This document shows, piece after piece, positions 1 through 12,886 of a DNA stretch of 64,000 nt. Within the stretch, counting starts at the first letter, position 1. Each line of letters opens with the position of its first letter. A program made the translations under genes and the position numbers. The stretch spans positions 372,001 to 436,000 of the forward strand of contig JAUDYN010000007.1 of the NCBI GenBank assembly GCA_030407005.1. Direction: 5' to 3'. This stretch comes from Desarmillaria ectypa. Taxonomy: Eukaryota > Basidiomycota > Agaricomycetes > Agaricales > Physalacriaceae. The notes under the pieces were generated by a model. It saw only the letters and a program-made list of their open reading frames with translations, was not told the DNA's origin and searched no databases.

Positions 1-46
1 ACTGCGCCTCCTCTCATTACTAGTATTAAATCACCTATGTTCATAG

Positions 47-1610
47 CAAGGATCGTTGATTTTACGACTTATGACCCAATTTGCGAGAGATTTCGTCTCG
101 TCAATTGACGGCACCAATATTGACATCTCTACAAAGGAATTATCCGGCGGTGCACGAATATATTACATTTTCAACGATATATTTGGCCATGCATTGAGCT
201 CAATTGAGCCCACGCAGAACCTAGATGATCAAGGCATTCGAACAGCTATCCGCAACTCGACAGGACCACGGCCGAGCCTCTTTGTTCCAGAAGTTGCATT
301 TGATCTTCTCGTGAAGCCTCAGATTAAGCTCCTAGAAGCGCCTAGTCTTCGGTGTGTGGAGCTGGTATACGAGGAGCTGGTAAAGATATGCCATAATTGT
401 ACGAGTGTGGTACGCAATCAATTACGTTCGGTCAATTCACGGTCTCATCGTCACTCTCGCAGGAGTTACAACGATTCCCTCGTCTTCATGCGCAGTTGAT
501 AGAAGTGGTATCGGAGTTGCTACGAGAACGTCTGAGCCCGACGTCAGAATATACACGAAGCCTCATCGCTATCCAAGCGGCCTACATCAATACGAACCAC
601 CCGGCATTCGTTAATGGGACGATAAACGCAAACGTACAATCCACACAACACCCAAGACCATCAATTCCTCCACGGGTAAGTTTAATTACAATGATGCAAT
701 GTCACGACGTTCTAATGTAAGGTTTTTTCAGCCCGCCTCCGCCGAGCCTATAAACGGTGTCACTTCTTCAGCGGATGATGAAGACGAGATATCATCTGAA
801 GATACGAATAGCACCACTAGTGGAGCCCATGGTATTCGCAGTGATAATCGCTCCGTGTCAAACACCATCCATGACCGCTCACGAGCTACGCCCACATTAC
901 CTACCGCCACTGCAAACTCTTCTACACCCACTCTCAACAAAAAGACCCCGTCTATCTTGCGCAATCAACCCCATCGACCGCACTCCGTCTCTGGCTCATC
1001 ATCCTCAGCCAAGGAAACCTTCCTCAATTACTTCTTTGGCCAAAACGGACCTGGGCCCGTGTCTGGAGCGGGGCCACAGGAACGGCCAAGCGGTAATGCC
1101 ATTGTCCCTGTTGGGCGGGACACATCAGGTGCGGACCCTGCCATCTCATCTGGCTTGATGGCTGGGCGACGTAATTTGGATGGGAACAATGCCGCGTATG
1201 ACATGAAAAGTCTCGGGAAACATATAGAAGCTGTGAGCGAAATAACGCTCTGTCCTTTCCTATTGTTGACGTCTTACATTTTCTAGATCTCTTCAGAAAC
1301 GAATCATCTCTCTGTACGAGAAGAGATGGAAACTTCGCTTATCCGGTCTCTTATCACTTCGTACTTTGAAATTGTCAGACAGGGCATCCTTGACTTGGTG
1401 CCCAAGGCGATCATGCATTTCCTTGTGAATCATACATCGCAGCAGGTGCAGAACCGGCTTGTTGCATCACTGTACAAACCGGAGTTGTTCGCGGATATGC
1501 TTAATGAGGACGAGAGTCTCGTTGCTGAGAGAACGAGGGTGAAGGCTCTATTAGATGCGTACAAGGAAGCGTTTAAGACACTCTCGGATGTTAACATGAA
1601 ATCGATATGA
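47..1610 (+). CDS. Dynamin-like GTPase, Dnm1/Drp1-like, C-terminal part (5' end outside window)
   Basis: Large GTPase that would assemble on membranes and drive organelle fission. Exons by splice sites: 47-409, 463-675, 732-1232, 1287-1610; the window starts inside an intron ending in TAG at 44-46. The first two exons encode the dynamin middle domain, with family-typical runs such as DFVSSIDGT, STKELSGGARIYYIF, LLVKPQIKLLEAPSLRCVEL and YINTNHPAF. The third exon is a Ser/Thr/Pro-rich insert ending in KETFLNYFFG, as in fungal Dnm1 and Vps1. The last exon is the GTPase effector domain (LIRSLITSYFEIVRQGI, DLVPKAIMHFLVN). The phases join without a break. The long insert B favours the mitochondrial/peroxisomal fission protein Dnm1 over vacuolar Vps1, but the GTPase domain is outside the window, so this choice is an inference. 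Confidence 0.88.
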
Positions 1611-2002
1611 ATCTACATAACTTGTTCTTATTAACGTGACATCATGCTTTGTTGTCCCATTCATACACACTATACAGCCTTGCCATGCATAAAATAATAC
1701 ATACACCTCATGCACGTTGATGCATGTGCATGATGATGGCTCATAACACCATATTCGTCCATTCCGTGATTTACAAACATGACATAGTCCAATAGACGTT
1801 TTTAAGACGCCTCTTGAATGAATTCTAATTGCAGGCCAAAACATGAGGACAGGGACTAGGACGTATACGAAATGTAATGAGATCGTAGCAGTGAGCAGTG
1901 AGTGACATGAGCTGGAGCAAGGAGACCTTTCGGGCCGGAACAAAGGCAGAGGAGAGTGGCAACAGACGGAGGCTGTAAATAAAGTGAGATGAGAGGGGCG
2001 CA
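1611..2002. other. Convergent intergenic region
   Basis: Space between the stop of the dynamin-like gene (+) and the stop of the BCS1-like gene (-). It holds only AT-rich 3' flanking sequence, including GCATG/CATGCA repeats around 1683-1732. No ORF with recognisable content was seen. Confidence 0.6.
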
Positions 2003-5000
2003 TCACGGTGATGTTGTCGGCTCTGCGACAGCATCAGTAGTCTCAGCGGTCGACTGACCCTTCACCGCGACCCACTTTTCCTTCTTCTTCCCGTCCTCCG
2101 TGGATGCATCCTCCTCCTCAGACGTCACACTTTCCTCAGTGTCTGCATCAACACCTGTGGTGTTCTCAGACTCGGAGGAGGAGGAGGATGAGGAGTCGCT
2201 AGTGGACTCGGTAGTGGTCACGGTGGACTCAGTGTTCGCAGTGGGTTCACTCTTCACGACTACCTCTGCTCGTAAGGCTTTCTTGGCCTTTGCTCGTGCT
2301 TCTTTCCTTTCGAGTTTCTAATAGCAGTGCGTTGTAAGCTAGTGGAACGAAACAAATGCAAACAAAAGAAAACACACCTCTTTAGTTTCCTTCTCCTCCT
2401 TCTGAACAACGAATCTTGATGAGAATCAAACTAAAAGCAAAGAAAATATACACCAACCTCCTTGGCTTCCTTTTCCTCCTTCTAAATCACGCAAAATGCA
2501 TTTATCAGCAGTACACGGTGATGGATAACTGGAAAACACCTACCTCTTTCTGTGCTTTTTCTTCAGCCTCCTTCTTTTCCTTGGCCTCACGCTATAATGA
2601 AAAGTCCACGTCAATAATCCAAATCCAATGGCTCGATCTAAGGGAAATGAAAAAAACCTCGGCTTTCTCCTTCTTCAGCTTTTCACGTGTCTCCCGTTCT
2701 TGAATGACCCATTCAGCGACTTCTTCAACACACTCGCGAGGACGTGTCTTATTCTTCAATAGGTATCCTTGTAACGCAGCGACCTACGAGAACGTGAGCA
2801 CAATTATCCGGTACACATGGATACAAGAACACTTACGCTCATCTCATCTTCCGGAATAGCCTCAGCAAACCCTTTAGCCAACTCTGAAATCTCTTCCTCG
2901 CTCAGCAGAGGGATCTGATGTGTCGACTTGCGTTTCGAACCCGGAAGGTTCTTTTGCGAAGAGTCGGACGCTGTGTCCGCTGCAACGGGGGGCGTGGACG
3001 AGTTGACAGATGAAGGCTTGAAGGGGAAGAAACACTTGAAGATACCCTCTGCCTGCCACTTGGTGGCGTGCGTGAAGTTGACCCATACGTCCATCCGGCC
3101 CGGCCGACTCAGGGCAGGGTCGAGGCGTTCGATATGGTTTGTCGTTGCAAACAATAGACTGTTAGGGTAAAAAAAGGAACTGTATAAACGGGACAGTCGG
3201 ATCTAAGGATGCGAAAGTACAAGCTCACCGACCCTCGGCGGCGGCGACACCGTCAAGACTGTTCAAGAGCCCACTAAGACTGAGAGTCGACCCATCGTTG
3301 TTGGTATTGTTGTTGTCGGAGGTGCCGGCAGTGGTGGTCGTTGTTGTGGGTGCTCCGGTGGAATTTGAATCTCGGCTCACGGAGCGGGTGAACGCGGCGT
3401 CGAGATCTTCCAAGAGGAGTATGCATCTATGCAACCGGGGATTGATGTCAGAGGGAGATGAGAATGGGGTATGTTTTCAGAGACCGACGAACCTTGATGG
3501 CACGTGTCCCATCAGTGTCGTTAGAGTGTTATCGCTCATACTGAGAAGCATGGGTTAGAAATGATAGATGACACGGCAAATGGTAAGGGGCGGGATGTGG
3601 GGGTACGTACCCCTTTGATGACAACGAAACGACGTAGATGTCCAGCCCTAGTTCTCCAGCGAGAGAGTGGATAAGGGAGGTTTTGCCGCTGCGATATGAA
3701 TTCATTAATTAATAGTACTGGCATATGAAAGCAACGCACCTTCCCGGTACACCATGAAGAAGGTACCCACGTCGAAAAGGGATTCCTATTCTAGGTTTAG
3801 TGTCATCGAATTCCTTCTCCCATCATCGAAATGACATTACCTCTCTCGGCGTACCTGGGAAAAGAAGCATTCAAACCTGTTGAATTCATTGGAGGGCAAA
3901 TGGGAACTCACCATTCTTCCGAACACAGAAAGTCTTTGCAATCAGCGAGAAGCATGTCTTTGACACCCGGTTGAAGAACGATAGAACTCATTGGACGCTT
4001 TTGTCGAGCGCCGTTCCAACGCCAACAAGGATATGATCTTTTATTGGAATCAGACATCAGACACGTCACCTCGAAGAGGGAGGAAACATAGACTTACGTA
4101 TCGGCAAGGAATATATGGACACGGTGTTCGGCATCCTTTTCATACTCCCGCTTTGCCTCGAGGACGAGCTTCTTGAGAATGTCGTTATTTCGTGCTACGA
4201 CACTGTTGGAGGAAGTGTTTGAGTTTGATGGAACGACAAGATCGGAGACAAGACCAAGTAATATTTACCTGATCTTGAGGGATGATCCGTGACCGTAATC
4301 GGGATAGCGCTTAGTTCTAGTTATCTGTGTAGGGTAGAAGATTAGCCGCCGCATAAATAAGTTTAAGGGATAACGCACTCTCAGCCAGTGACCGCGGTAA
4401 TATATAGTATGTGTCGTGTCTAGGGTCGAGTACGTAGCGACATCAGTCAAGGAAAAGAGGGGCCGAAAATAATACGTACCAATACTTGGCATGAAAGCCA
4501 CCTTGCGTTTCCGTCGACCATGAACAAGCGCGTCATCCTCGTCCTCCTCATCTTCGTCAATGTCACCAGTGGTGGACTGCGTAAGGCCATTCTTGCCTAC
4601 AGAACGTGTCGTGATTTCAAACTCTCGGCTCCGGCCCCAAGCGGGTTGCTATGAAAGAGAGGAGTCAGTGCTTGATCCCAACACGAGTTTCCCTTCCCTT
4701 CCGACGGCAGCGTACCTTGGATAACCAGTGCATCAGCCTAGGAACGACCAAGGTAAGAATAGACTCGTTAATGGCACCATAGAAGTTGTCATACCAATCA
4801 TACGGGTAATCCTCTTGGCTAAAGTGCGCTGTAAGGAAGAAGGCTGTAGAGGACTCAAGTAAGTAACGCAAGTTATGTAGGGCCTAGAGCCCAGGAGGAA
4901 GCCACATACAGTCTACAAAGCCATTCCATGCTGACACCGACGCTCTCCGTGCTGTTTCGACGGTTCCTCCGATGACGACGAGTTTCTGTTGTTGGTGGTG

Positions 5001-5113
5001 CGGTCAGCGACGACGACCCTGGGCAGGTATAGGAGACAAAAACCCACAAGCGTGTCCTGGATGGCACCAGTATTCATGCCCAAAGGTGAAAGAATGCTCT
5101 TTATGGCATCCAT
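2003..5113 (-). CDS. BCS1-like mitochondrial AAA ATPase
   Basis: AAA+ chaperone family; Bcs1 of the inner mitochondrial membrane translocates the folded Rieske protein during complex III assembly. The start MDAIKSILSPLG is at 5113, followed by about 17 exons. The BCS1_N region is recognisable (IGGTVETARRAS, AWNGFVD, FFLTAHFSQEDYPYDW, THTIYYRGHWLR, RPMSSIVLQPGVKDM). Then come Walker A GVPGSGKTS (exon 3611-3688), Walker B ILLLEDLDAAF (3229-3426), a low-complexity Thr/Asn insert, and the sensor/arginine region TTNHIERLDPALSRPGRMD (2837-3158). The exon at 2658-2783 gives the family-typical VAALQGYLLKNKTRP. The tail is a charged helix built from micro-exons and ends in an acidic Ser/Thr-rich exon (2003-2317). 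Agaricomycetes carry many BCS1-like paralogues with inserts and long tails, so orthology to true Bcs1 is not proven. Confidence 0.9.
2378..2591 (-). repeat. Duplicated 24-nt coiled-coil micro-exons
   Basis: Within the BCS1-like gene three neighbouring exons on the minus strand measure 48 nt (2544-2591), 24 nt (2458-2481) and 24 nt (2378-2401). The two 24-nt exons encode KEEKEAKE and KEEKETKE; the 48-nt exon encodes REAKEKKEAEEKAQKE, two further copies of the octad. Each exon has its own GT donor and AG acceptor. Confidence 0.8.
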
Positions 5114-8100
5114 TGGTAGAGAAAAGAAGGGGATGGAGGGGAAACAAATGGAAGTGGGACGCGTCGGTCTTATATGGGCTGTGGTGAGGTGCCTCGTGTT
5201 AGAAAACAGGGTCGATGCAGTGCCTTTCTAGGTAAGATTCCAATCTAATCCCCGACTGTGCCCTTTTCGCCTTTTTATTTCCCTTTTCTTTTACGTCCAA
5301 TGGCACGCAGACTGGATAGCATGCTCGAGAAATATTATTGCTTAGTAGTAGTAGTAGTAGTAGTAGTAGTAGCAGTAGTACTGAACGAGGCTCCTTTTTC
5401 ACTATCGGGAGGTACAGCCCCGCGGTGGCAATTTGGGCGGCTGCGAATGGCAGGTAAGAATGACTCATGCCATTCAGTGACTTTTTTTTTTTTTGAATGA
5501 TACTTGCACTCCTTGCCGCAGTGACATGAAAACAACACGACATGGCCTGCGTAAATTGTCGGCTGATCCAATTATGTGTCCTTTTACACGTGTATGATAT
5601 ACTTGCAGGCTCACCCAATTTTCAATTGCCAGGCCTTTAGGCGTATGTGAAAATAATATTTCTTTGTCGAATTTCTTGCTAATTTCACAGATGTAAGTGT
5701 ATGTCGCAGCCCAAGTACTATATATTGCAATTACCGGGCCAGACAATTAACCCAATCCTCTCATGTTCCAATCACGCCGCAAGATTGATTCTGACTTCTT
5801 ACTCTACCTACGATCCGAGCCTTCGGTTTCGGGACTAGTAGGGACCTCTGTGGCGGCTTTTTTTACTCCTTTCCGGTTACAGCATGTACTTGCTTAGCAT
5901 TACTTGCACGCACCGGATATGAATGTTTGCAAGTGGAGGGCGAGGCAAGGTATATTCCCCTGTAGTCTACATAACTTAACCAGGAATGGCATATGAATCG
6001 TAGATCGACATACAGTCCCTGTGATTCAGAATCAAGGGTGTGCGAGATTGTCCCGGAGCTACGGCGGCAGTAAGCTATACCCCTCATATCGGAGGCGCCT
6101 ATCATGAGCCCTGGGCAAGTATAGGCGTACATGGATCGATTGCAGTGGCGGCACCGAAATGATCCCCCTTCGCTCATGTCCAAAGAAAATTTATCTGCTC
6201 CGGCAGAACTGATTTAGAAAATAAAGCTCATTCCAATATCATTACTAGGGGTCTATTTCCAGAGAAGCGTGAACATGTGCCAGGAATCCCATTGTCCTTC
6301 AAGACATGCCCCGAGCAAATCGGGTACTCTGGGCCACGTAAGCCCCTACCTCCCGCCGATACCGAAGCCCCATTCAAGTACAACCGATACCGAGACTCAA
6401 CGAAGAACAACCGACCCAAGATGCTGATCCAAGTAAAATCCTCAGTTACGTGTTACAAACAGAGGTCCGTCAGTGGCGTGCGTAGTGCGGATACGGATAT
6501 GAACACGGGGGAGAGCATGAGCATATGGATAAAGTCAAAGATTGAAATTCATCGGACATAGGAAAGCAAAGGAGCGACGGGCCGTTATCAAGTACCACAT
6601 TGCCGGAGGCGGGTCGTGTCGTCCGAGAAACCCGACATGGAGAATAAGGAATCCGCCCCCTCCTCCGCTCAGCCTTTACGCAATCACCGGTATCACGCAA
6701 TGACATTTCATAGAATCCCGTATATTAATACGGCATGCCAGCCGCTCATCTCGATAACGCAAGGGGGAATCAGCCACCAATCTCTTTACCAGCGTGTAGT
6801 TAACTCACCCAAGGGGGAGAGCCACCACAAATCGGAAACACCGTCAGACTCCAACAACCAGAAATACGATCATCGATGGGCCCATCGATGACTTGGCCTC
6901 TGGTTCAATCGATCCCACCAACCAAAGAGAGTAGGTCAGCGCCAAAGCAGGGTAAAGATGGCCGAAAATCGTTAATCAATCAACTTTCGGAGAACATATG
7001 CTGGCGGGTCGATGCAGGAGGATAGGCTGCGAGATGATAGATCAGATTTGGCGGGAGGTAAGAAAAAATGAAAGAGCAAGGTGGTGGAGTGGGTTTTATA
7101 CTAGCTGCGGGTGTATCCGAGTCTGATCGATTATCGATCTCTCCCCTTATCTGGTACAAGGGCGGGGTCGGGAATGAGTATTTCCGGTAGACCAGAGACC
7201 GGTTCCGCAGGACTGCGATGTCCTCCCAACTTGAAGGGCGGGAGGTTGAAGGTATGTTACATCGAAATCCCGCCTTGATTTCATGAAATTGCAGCTAAGG
7301 TTAGAAGCGCCCGTACCGGTACTGTACTCGTAAAATTTTCCGGGTATTTTCCCGTCTTGTATCAGTCCGCCCGAATGCGATATACTTTAATAATTCATTT
7401 GATGTTAATATTATAGTAGTTTGCCCCCGGCATGTAGAGGACAATCAAGCGTACATTCCTTGCGCCGTGTCCAGTATGAAACTTGGCGAACATAGGTGCC
7501 GAAGCCATGATTCAGAACTTTGACAGTAAATATCCATGCGTTCCCGGACTCTAAATGTTACAAGTTCCTCCGAATATTCTCCTTGAATGACAAGCACAAG
7601 TATATATAAGCATTTCCGCGGAACTGCTGCAGCGCCACCAATGCCAAACCAATGTTCCTTTTACGTGTATCTGTCTCTGGGGAGGAAGAATCCTTGTCAT
7701 GGTGTCGACGAATGTTCGGCGCCACCAGAACTCGAAGGGAAGGAAGGTACGATCTTCTTTCTTCCGTGCGGCTTATGTTTAGACTCAGGGTCAGAACGAA
7801 GGCACGTGGGAGAGGAAAGTCGCACTACTCTGGAGCAGTTACTTCTTGAGGAGGAAATGATTTACGATCATCGCAAAAAAAAAACCTTACTCCGTAGTTG
7901 ACGATGCGGAAGTAATCGCGCGCATGCAGATTGGATTGTGTATAATGAAGAAGGGTCGGTTATGGATGTCGGGCGCCACGGTTACTCAGGCGGATCGAGG
8001 TTACATCTCAGTACCTAGATCACAGGCCGCTTAATGTACCCCTGATGCGAGCCTTGCACCCTGGGAACAACGCCGGACAAATGTGGCAGTACCCGACATA

Positions 8101-10204
8101 ATGAAGGCTACCCATGACTCGGGAGATCGAAACTAGAATATCTCGATTCTGCCGCTATGAAGGTAGACGAGACAGAACGACCAGAATGAGTATTGAACAA
8201 ACAATCACAGTCCGTCTGTCCGACAAGAGAGGTGTCAACGACACGAATGATTAAACTTTAAAGATGCCGGTCATGACGCATGGATGTTTGAGCGATCGAC
8301 TCTAAATAAATATTTTCCATAGATCACGGCTATGAAACGAGGGGATCTCGTGGCATGAAAGCAGAGAGTGCGATGCAGTCGTTGATGCCATTCATACGCC
8401 TAGTCCCAAGGGGAAAACCAGACGACGTGGGGTCTCAAGATAGGCAGATTCCGAGTCATATGAGTTTAGGAAATCGAGACGGTATCTTCCCTAGATCGCA
8501 GTTATGAAATGAGACGAATAGAGTCTCGGCCACTAGGTAATAGCCCAAGTTCACATCGTGTCGACCAAAATGAACAGCGAGAAATCCCCGGCAAGACGAC
8601 GAAATTTGAGAGACAGGTGGTTTTTGTGTGCAAGGTCGCCGGCATTGATCGAATGTATGCCTTCGGTTATCACTGCCACGAAGTGAAAAGTCAAACTTGA
8701 AACTGTCCTGGGGAAATATGTAGGTAGCAACGTTCATGTGAAAATTTGGAGTTTGCCAAGATCGAGTGCGACGCAAGTTAGAAGTTGGGGGTGGAGCAAG
8801 TCGCAGCAAGATGGCTGATGGGAAGCTGCAGGAGCTTCAACCCCGTGTGGGAAGGGCTGCACCATGTGGCTGAAGTTTAGATCAAGTCAATAGGTAAAGC
8901 GTTACTGAAATGAACTTGGAGGTATCATCTCTTACCAGAGATCAGGTAATCGTACGTCATGCTAACGAGCGGCGATCCTCGCAACAGGGTAATCGAGCGT
9001 GCAACGAAAGCGCCACAGATAGGGTTGAAACGGCTCGTTGACATACTCCTGATTTACGTCCGGTGCTGAGAGTATGAGGAACTTGGAGATAATAACTGTT
9101 ACATGCTCTTGATCGAGCCCGATGCAAAGTCGACACGATACATTTAAGGAAGAAATGTAAACAGGTCCTGAGACCTTAAGAATTGAAGCCTGTAAGCAGG
9201 ATTTTGGACGGAAGGAGCGGAAACCATCAAAGAAATTTGTTTACTTACGACCTGCGACCCGAAAAGATGCTGTCAACCCGAAAGTTCCCGAGACTGATCG
9301 CAAACAATTTCCTTCATCGTGAGAGTGAATGCAAGTCGAGCAGGGGCTAAGGCTTTCACGTGTCTGAGAAACAGCTTGAGGTGGGAGAGAGTCTAGGCTA
9401 TAATTTCCTCGAGTCGGAGATGAGAGCAAGTAAATAGTACGTCACTATGAAGAGATCGCAGTAAAAGTCCACCAAGTCGGGGCTTATCGCTATCTTTATA
9501 CGGGTCGGAGTTGAGATCGTTATTATGATGGACCGCAGCCTGGAGATGGGCACCGTGTAGTGGTCGAATAAAAAGACTGCCGACGACTCCATCGGCAATT
9601 CCAGACGGGGTAACGAGTAATCCAGACCCGGCAACCATGAAGCATCCAGCGGACCGGACCGTAAGGCGTGGGGAGGCTATCGTTAATGAATGCTCGCGTA
9701 GACCTCAGAAAGTGTGCGTGGCGCCACGGAGTTGTTGAAGAAGAAACACTGGTAAACGGAGCAATGTAAATAGTATGTCCCAAGTGTCAGGGGTGAAAAC
9801 TCGCGTATGTGGAGAGTATACTTGTAAGTGAAACAAACCCGGGCCGCGTCTCGTCTCGAATCTAACGACACGGAGATGAGAGCCCCGCGAGAACGCTGGG
9901 AAGCATACTTCGTAATCACGTTGAGACGAGAGCAGGTATTAAGCCGTTTCATTCGGCCTAGCGTCGCATCTAGACGGATTGATCTCCCACCAAATAAAAA
10001 ATGAGGGGGTAGAAGGTAATGAATCGCTGTTTCGAATCCCAGAGCGGGAAACGACAGCCGTTGAGATAGGGAAAGGAGAAAGACCAAGTTATGAAGAAGA
10101 GATGAATATCTTCCGAACCGCACACGTCGGAAAGGATGGCAAGGTGGCCCGGTGACGACTGCGTTGCATTCATATTTGACGCCACGTAATGAGGAGAGGC
10201 ACTG

Positions 10205-10445
10205 CAGAGGATGGCGTGGTTTCAATAGCCCAGAATGAGACAGCTTTCAGCTTTAGTTTTTACACCTTCATTTTGAGCACTGCGAAACAAAATGAGGTAC
10301 CTTGTTCCACAGAGGGAAAAGCTTTGCATACCGTCTTACTGACGGCCTTTTCAGGACCGAGAAAGACTTGGTTAAGACAAAACCGTTTGAGATTTCATTT
10401 TCTACATGCTAAAACGTACTTGCCTCTACTGTGAGGGAGGAGGAT
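10205..10445. repeat. Dispersed repeat, copy 1
   Basis: About 240 bp clearly related to 42799-43055, with a shared core (CTTTTCAGGACCGAGAAAG) around 10350-10370. The core is preceded by a short hairpin CCGTC/GACGG with a 5-nt loop. It matches no element I recognise. See copy 2. Confidence 0.65.
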
Positions 10446-12046
10446 GGACACAATATGACGCCGGATGGTCGCGCCGGAAGGTAAGTTGATTCGCGAATGA
10501 CAAGGTATTGACTGGGAATATTGAAGTGAGCGTTTCATGATCCCCCAAGGTCGTATAGCCAACCTTACCTTGATCAAATACATATCATCGACGCTACGTT
10601 TGAAGGGGGCATGGAGCGGTAATGAAACTCGAATGATAAGTGGGGCGCCACAAGGAGAAAGGAGAGAGAAAGTGATAGATCATCGCAGTCAATACCAGTG
10701 GACGCGCAGAAACGAAACTGGGAGAAGGTGGGTGATCATCGGCATTGCCAGTCATTAGAAACAAAGAGACGTGCCGGGTTGGTGTAGTAGTTCATGTATC
10801 CCCCCGCTTGAATGAATTCAGCTCAGGAGGGAGGAAGAGAAGGAGCACCCATTTGCTCATTGAATGCAAAGTAGGGCAAGGAATCGATGACGCGAAAAGA
10901 CCACGCGCGCATCACAGAAGACGTGGCGTCCTCGAAGCATTTGGGAACTCGTGGATGGATTGAAACCTGGCATGGGATAACTGATAACTCCCAAGTGAAA
11001 CGGCCCGGAGACCCACTAAGCCGAGATGGTTTATGCGCCAAAGCCACGCGACTTGGTGGTTAGATCTAGGAGGGGAAACGATTGGGGAATGTATGTTACC
11101 CAGATGGTGTTCCCTGTGAGAATGAGCAGATCATTGTTGTCCGGAGGGCGCGTGAAGGAGAGGGGTGCAGAATCGCAGCGAGACGCCTTGAAGAAAGGGA
11201 GCACCACTTTGCCTGAACGTGGCGGCTTCGTATCTCCTAGGCGTACCAAAGCTCGAGAATGGATCCACGGCGCGAGTGAAAGAGACTCGCGGCGAAGTTG
11301 TGTGATGGCAGATGAAGATCAAGTCGTGGTGGGGGGGTCAGTAACTCGTAAGTATTAACGCGGGGACCGAATATCATATGGAGAGATTTACGATGTGGGA
11401 CCACGCGACCCGGCGTCTTGGGAGCCGAGAGTGGTTTTGATGCGCATCGCGGATCTATGGCTTGAGGTGAGAGGGAAAGGGAAAGGGAAATGCGCGCCAA
11501 TCGCGTCGGAAGGCGATGCCGGCTGATACAAGAAAGTGGATAGCATGACAAGTATGGTCTGGGACCTAGAGAGAACAGAGATTTGGACGCCGACTGCGCA
11601 AATGGCTTGGGATCCGAGACGATGAACGGAAGAGGTGTAAGAAGGGGGGAAAAAAAAATGCGGTGCGAGTCTGCGGTGAAGAATGAGATCTATCAAAAAA
11701 AAAAGGGGGGGAAGAGAATGGACGTCAATTCTCGTAACCCAAAACGTATTTAGAGAAGGGTAGTATGCTCGCTAATAAAAGAGAGTGGATAGGATAAGAA
11801 TGATGATTCGCTGAAAGGGAATTGAAAATGTATATTACAGGCCATAAGCTAGAACTGTGCAGTACTTATGCTCGCTAAATCAACGAAAAATACCCCCAGG
11901 AAGAATAATGAATGACTGGCGCAAAAAGAAATTTGAAAATCGTATATTGTAGATCATACGCTAAAATGGCGTAAATGAGTTGGCGGATCCGAAAGGTCGG
12001 CGAGATGTCATTAATGACGAGCGAAAAAGGTGTAAAACATAATTAG

Positions 12047-12203
12047 TATGATGCGAACCTGCAGGTTCGTGCGGTTGTTAAAGAGAAGGGGAATGATGAG
12101 AGACTTTTGAAGGAAAGAAAAAAAAAAGGGGGAGAAGGTGTTATGATGAACGACAAAGGTGAAGAAAAATATTTAGAATGACGCGAGCCTGCAGGTTCAC
12201 AAA
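12047..12203. repeat. Duplicated palindrome
   Basis: The palindrome GAACCTGCAGGTTC near 12055 recurs in one-mismatch form (GAGCCTGCAGGTTC) near 12186, about 126 bp downstream. The flanks on both sides are related (GGTGTAAAA.. and GGTGAAGAAA..; TAGTATGATGCG and TAGAATGACGCG), so this is a diverged tandem duplication. Confidence 0.55.
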
Positions 12204-12886
12204 AAGGCGGGTGGGAGGGGGGGATGCTAGATACGATTGTGCTGGACGGAACAAAAAAGTGCGCGCCAGTCGCGGAAAAGAAAGAAGAAAAAAAAGAACA
12301 CCCTACGCGACCCCTAATGCATTAATATGTATTAAGAAGCTGAATCCGGATCCGAGGACGCTGCATCGGCCACATGTGATGAAAGTCAATCACTTCCCCG
12401 GATTTGATGGTGCGAGGAACAGGGAAACAGATATGGGAAGAAGGAAGAATGGAGGGAGATCCGTTTCGAATTCCGGGCTTGGTTGCATCACCGAGGCGCT
12501 GGGGATTTGGGATTCACAGATTCGCCCTCTATGCCGGAATCACGAGTCCTGAGTTTGGGTTTGGGTTTGGGTTCGGGTTCGACGTTCCGGTTGAAATTTA
12601 GCATTGATATGCGAAGAAGTGCTTGAGCCTATGGTTTTTTTTTTTGTGATCGTTGGTCCTACCATCTAGCTGAGAGCGTAAAGGCCAATCCCTGAAAGAC
12701 GTGGACCTGTGCACGGAGCCAAAGGAACAGGAAACAGGAAACCCTAGTTTGTGTGAGGTCGGAAAAGCGAATAGTGTAATGCGCGTTTCCGTTCCACGCC
12801 ATCCATCCATCTGACTTTGGGCCCAAGGAAGGAGAATTCCCCCCGCCGAGAGTAAATGTATTAGTCTGGTATAGACACACCCGACG

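Larger units (their letters stand above)
5114..12886. other. Gene-free stretch with simple repeats and diverged duplications
   Basis: About 7.8 kb with no recognisable protein on either strand; the open frames present are short and lack family signatures. It contains a TAG trinucleotide array (about 5342-5372), several poly-A/poly-G purine tracts (11646-11710, 12117-12137), a short TTTGGG array (about 12555-12575), diverged internal duplications around 8320-8520 and 11763-12203, and one copy of a dispersed repeat at 10205-10445. The first kilobase holds the promoter of the BCS1-like gene. Confidence 0.6.

Noticed and set aside
10020..10050. TTCGAATCCC as a tRNA T-arm
   Set aside because: No matching D-arm, anticodon arm or acceptor stem at tRNA spacing on either strand.
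12553..12580. TTTGGG array resembling a telomeric repeat
   Set aside because: Only about four imperfect copies, unit not the TTAGGG usual in these fungi, and unique genes lie on both sides.
12178..12601. Plus-strand frames of 124 and 65 aa
   Set aside because: Built from purine tracts and the TTTGGG array; no start context or recognisable residues.
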